NCBI GenBank assembly: GCA_013041585.1
Contig: JABEVM010000015.1
Coordinates: 1 to 25,005 of the forward strand
From: Chlamydiota bacterium
GTDB lineage: Bacteria > Chlamydiota > Chlamydiia > Chlamydiales > Rhabdochlamydiaceae
DNA length: 25,005 nt
Direction of reading: 5' to 3'
Both the position numbers and the translations under genes were made by a program. Positions 24,905 through 25,005 of the stretch are shown piece by piece (the first letter of the stretch is position 1; every line of letters begins with the position of its first letter). The notes under the pieces are model-generated. The model saw only the letters and a list, made by a program, of their open reading frames with translations, searched no databases and was not told the DNA's origin.

Positions 24905-25005
24905 CCTTAATATTATCAGATAGATACATTCACTGACAGATTGAAAAAAACAGGATTTTTTTTGATCTAAATCAAATATTTTTTCTTTAATATTAATTAT
25001 AAAAC
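24905..25005. other. AT-rich noncoding end with a TTGAT-N4-ATCAA palindrome
   Basis: About 100 bases after menH hold no open frame of note. At 24961-24976 lies TTTGATCTAAATCAAA, a perfect 6+6 inverted repeat whose core matches the FNR-box consensus TTGAT-N4-ATCAA. No terminator hairpin with a T-tract is obvious after menH. Confidence 0.4.

Noticed and set aside
1..25005. tRNA, rRNA, insertion sequences, integrase or phage genes
   Set aside because: No cloverleaf-like segment, rRNA stretch, transposase motif or flanking inverted repeats were noticed on reading; a tRNAscan or IS search was not possible.

Overview
The window looks like a chromosome segment of an environmental (Chlamydia-like) member of the Chlamydiae, outside the Chlamydiaceae. 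The main reason is the minus-strand block mgtE - DUF721 - gyrB - gyrA - tmk - holB. It closely resembles, as I remember it, the C. trachomatis neighbourhood CT194 to CT187. A second GyrB/GyrA-like pair (the chlamydial topoisomerase IV genes) is also present, as are F-box proteins and an Inc-like hydrophobic protein of the kind found in intracellular bacteria with eukaryotic hosts. Menaquinone is made here by classical men genes. Chlamydiaceae use the futalosine route, so this points to the amoeba/arthropod-associated families. I cannot name the genus.

Layout. Positions 1-2141 (minus): parE followed by the first 113 codons of parC, cut by the window edge. 2332-3339 (plus): an exported protein resembling a GT-A glycosyltransferase. 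3340-7371: the most unusual part, two tandemly duplicated plus-strand genes. Each encodes an N-terminal F-box and a C-terminal array of about 35-residue helical repeats (about 12.5 in the first, 7.5 in the second). In front of each lies a minus-strand relic of the 3' end of holB, with intact holB at 7412-8383. The segment therefore arose by tandem duplication whose unit carried the holB tail. The extra relic at 3430-3519 suggests that a third unit once existed.

7412-14312 (minus): a tightly packed replication operon (DUF721/DciA-like, gyrB, gyrA, tmk, holB) with overlapping or nearly touching genes. mgtE lies just upstream at 14376-15839 and diverges from the ribosome-associated GTPase gene typA at 15991-17802. 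A strong hairpin at 17810-17837 separates typA from two converging minus-strand genes of unknown function: a coiled-coil protein, and a Pro/Ser-rich protein with a bilobed hydrophobic domain typical of inclusion-membrane proteins. These two are candidate effectors. 20381-24904 (plus): a compact menaquinone operon menG(ubiE)-menF-menD-menH with overlapping genes and a plausible promoter at 20322-20350. The last 100 bases are AT-rich and noncoding and hold one perfect TTGAT-N4-ATCAA palindrome.

In function the window combines chromosome topology and replication, magnesium uptake, a translation GTPase and quinone synthesis (housekeeping) with two accessory islands (F-box pair, Inc-like/coiled-coil pair) that probably serve interaction with a eukaryotic host. 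All functional calls rest on reading motifs by eye; no search was run.
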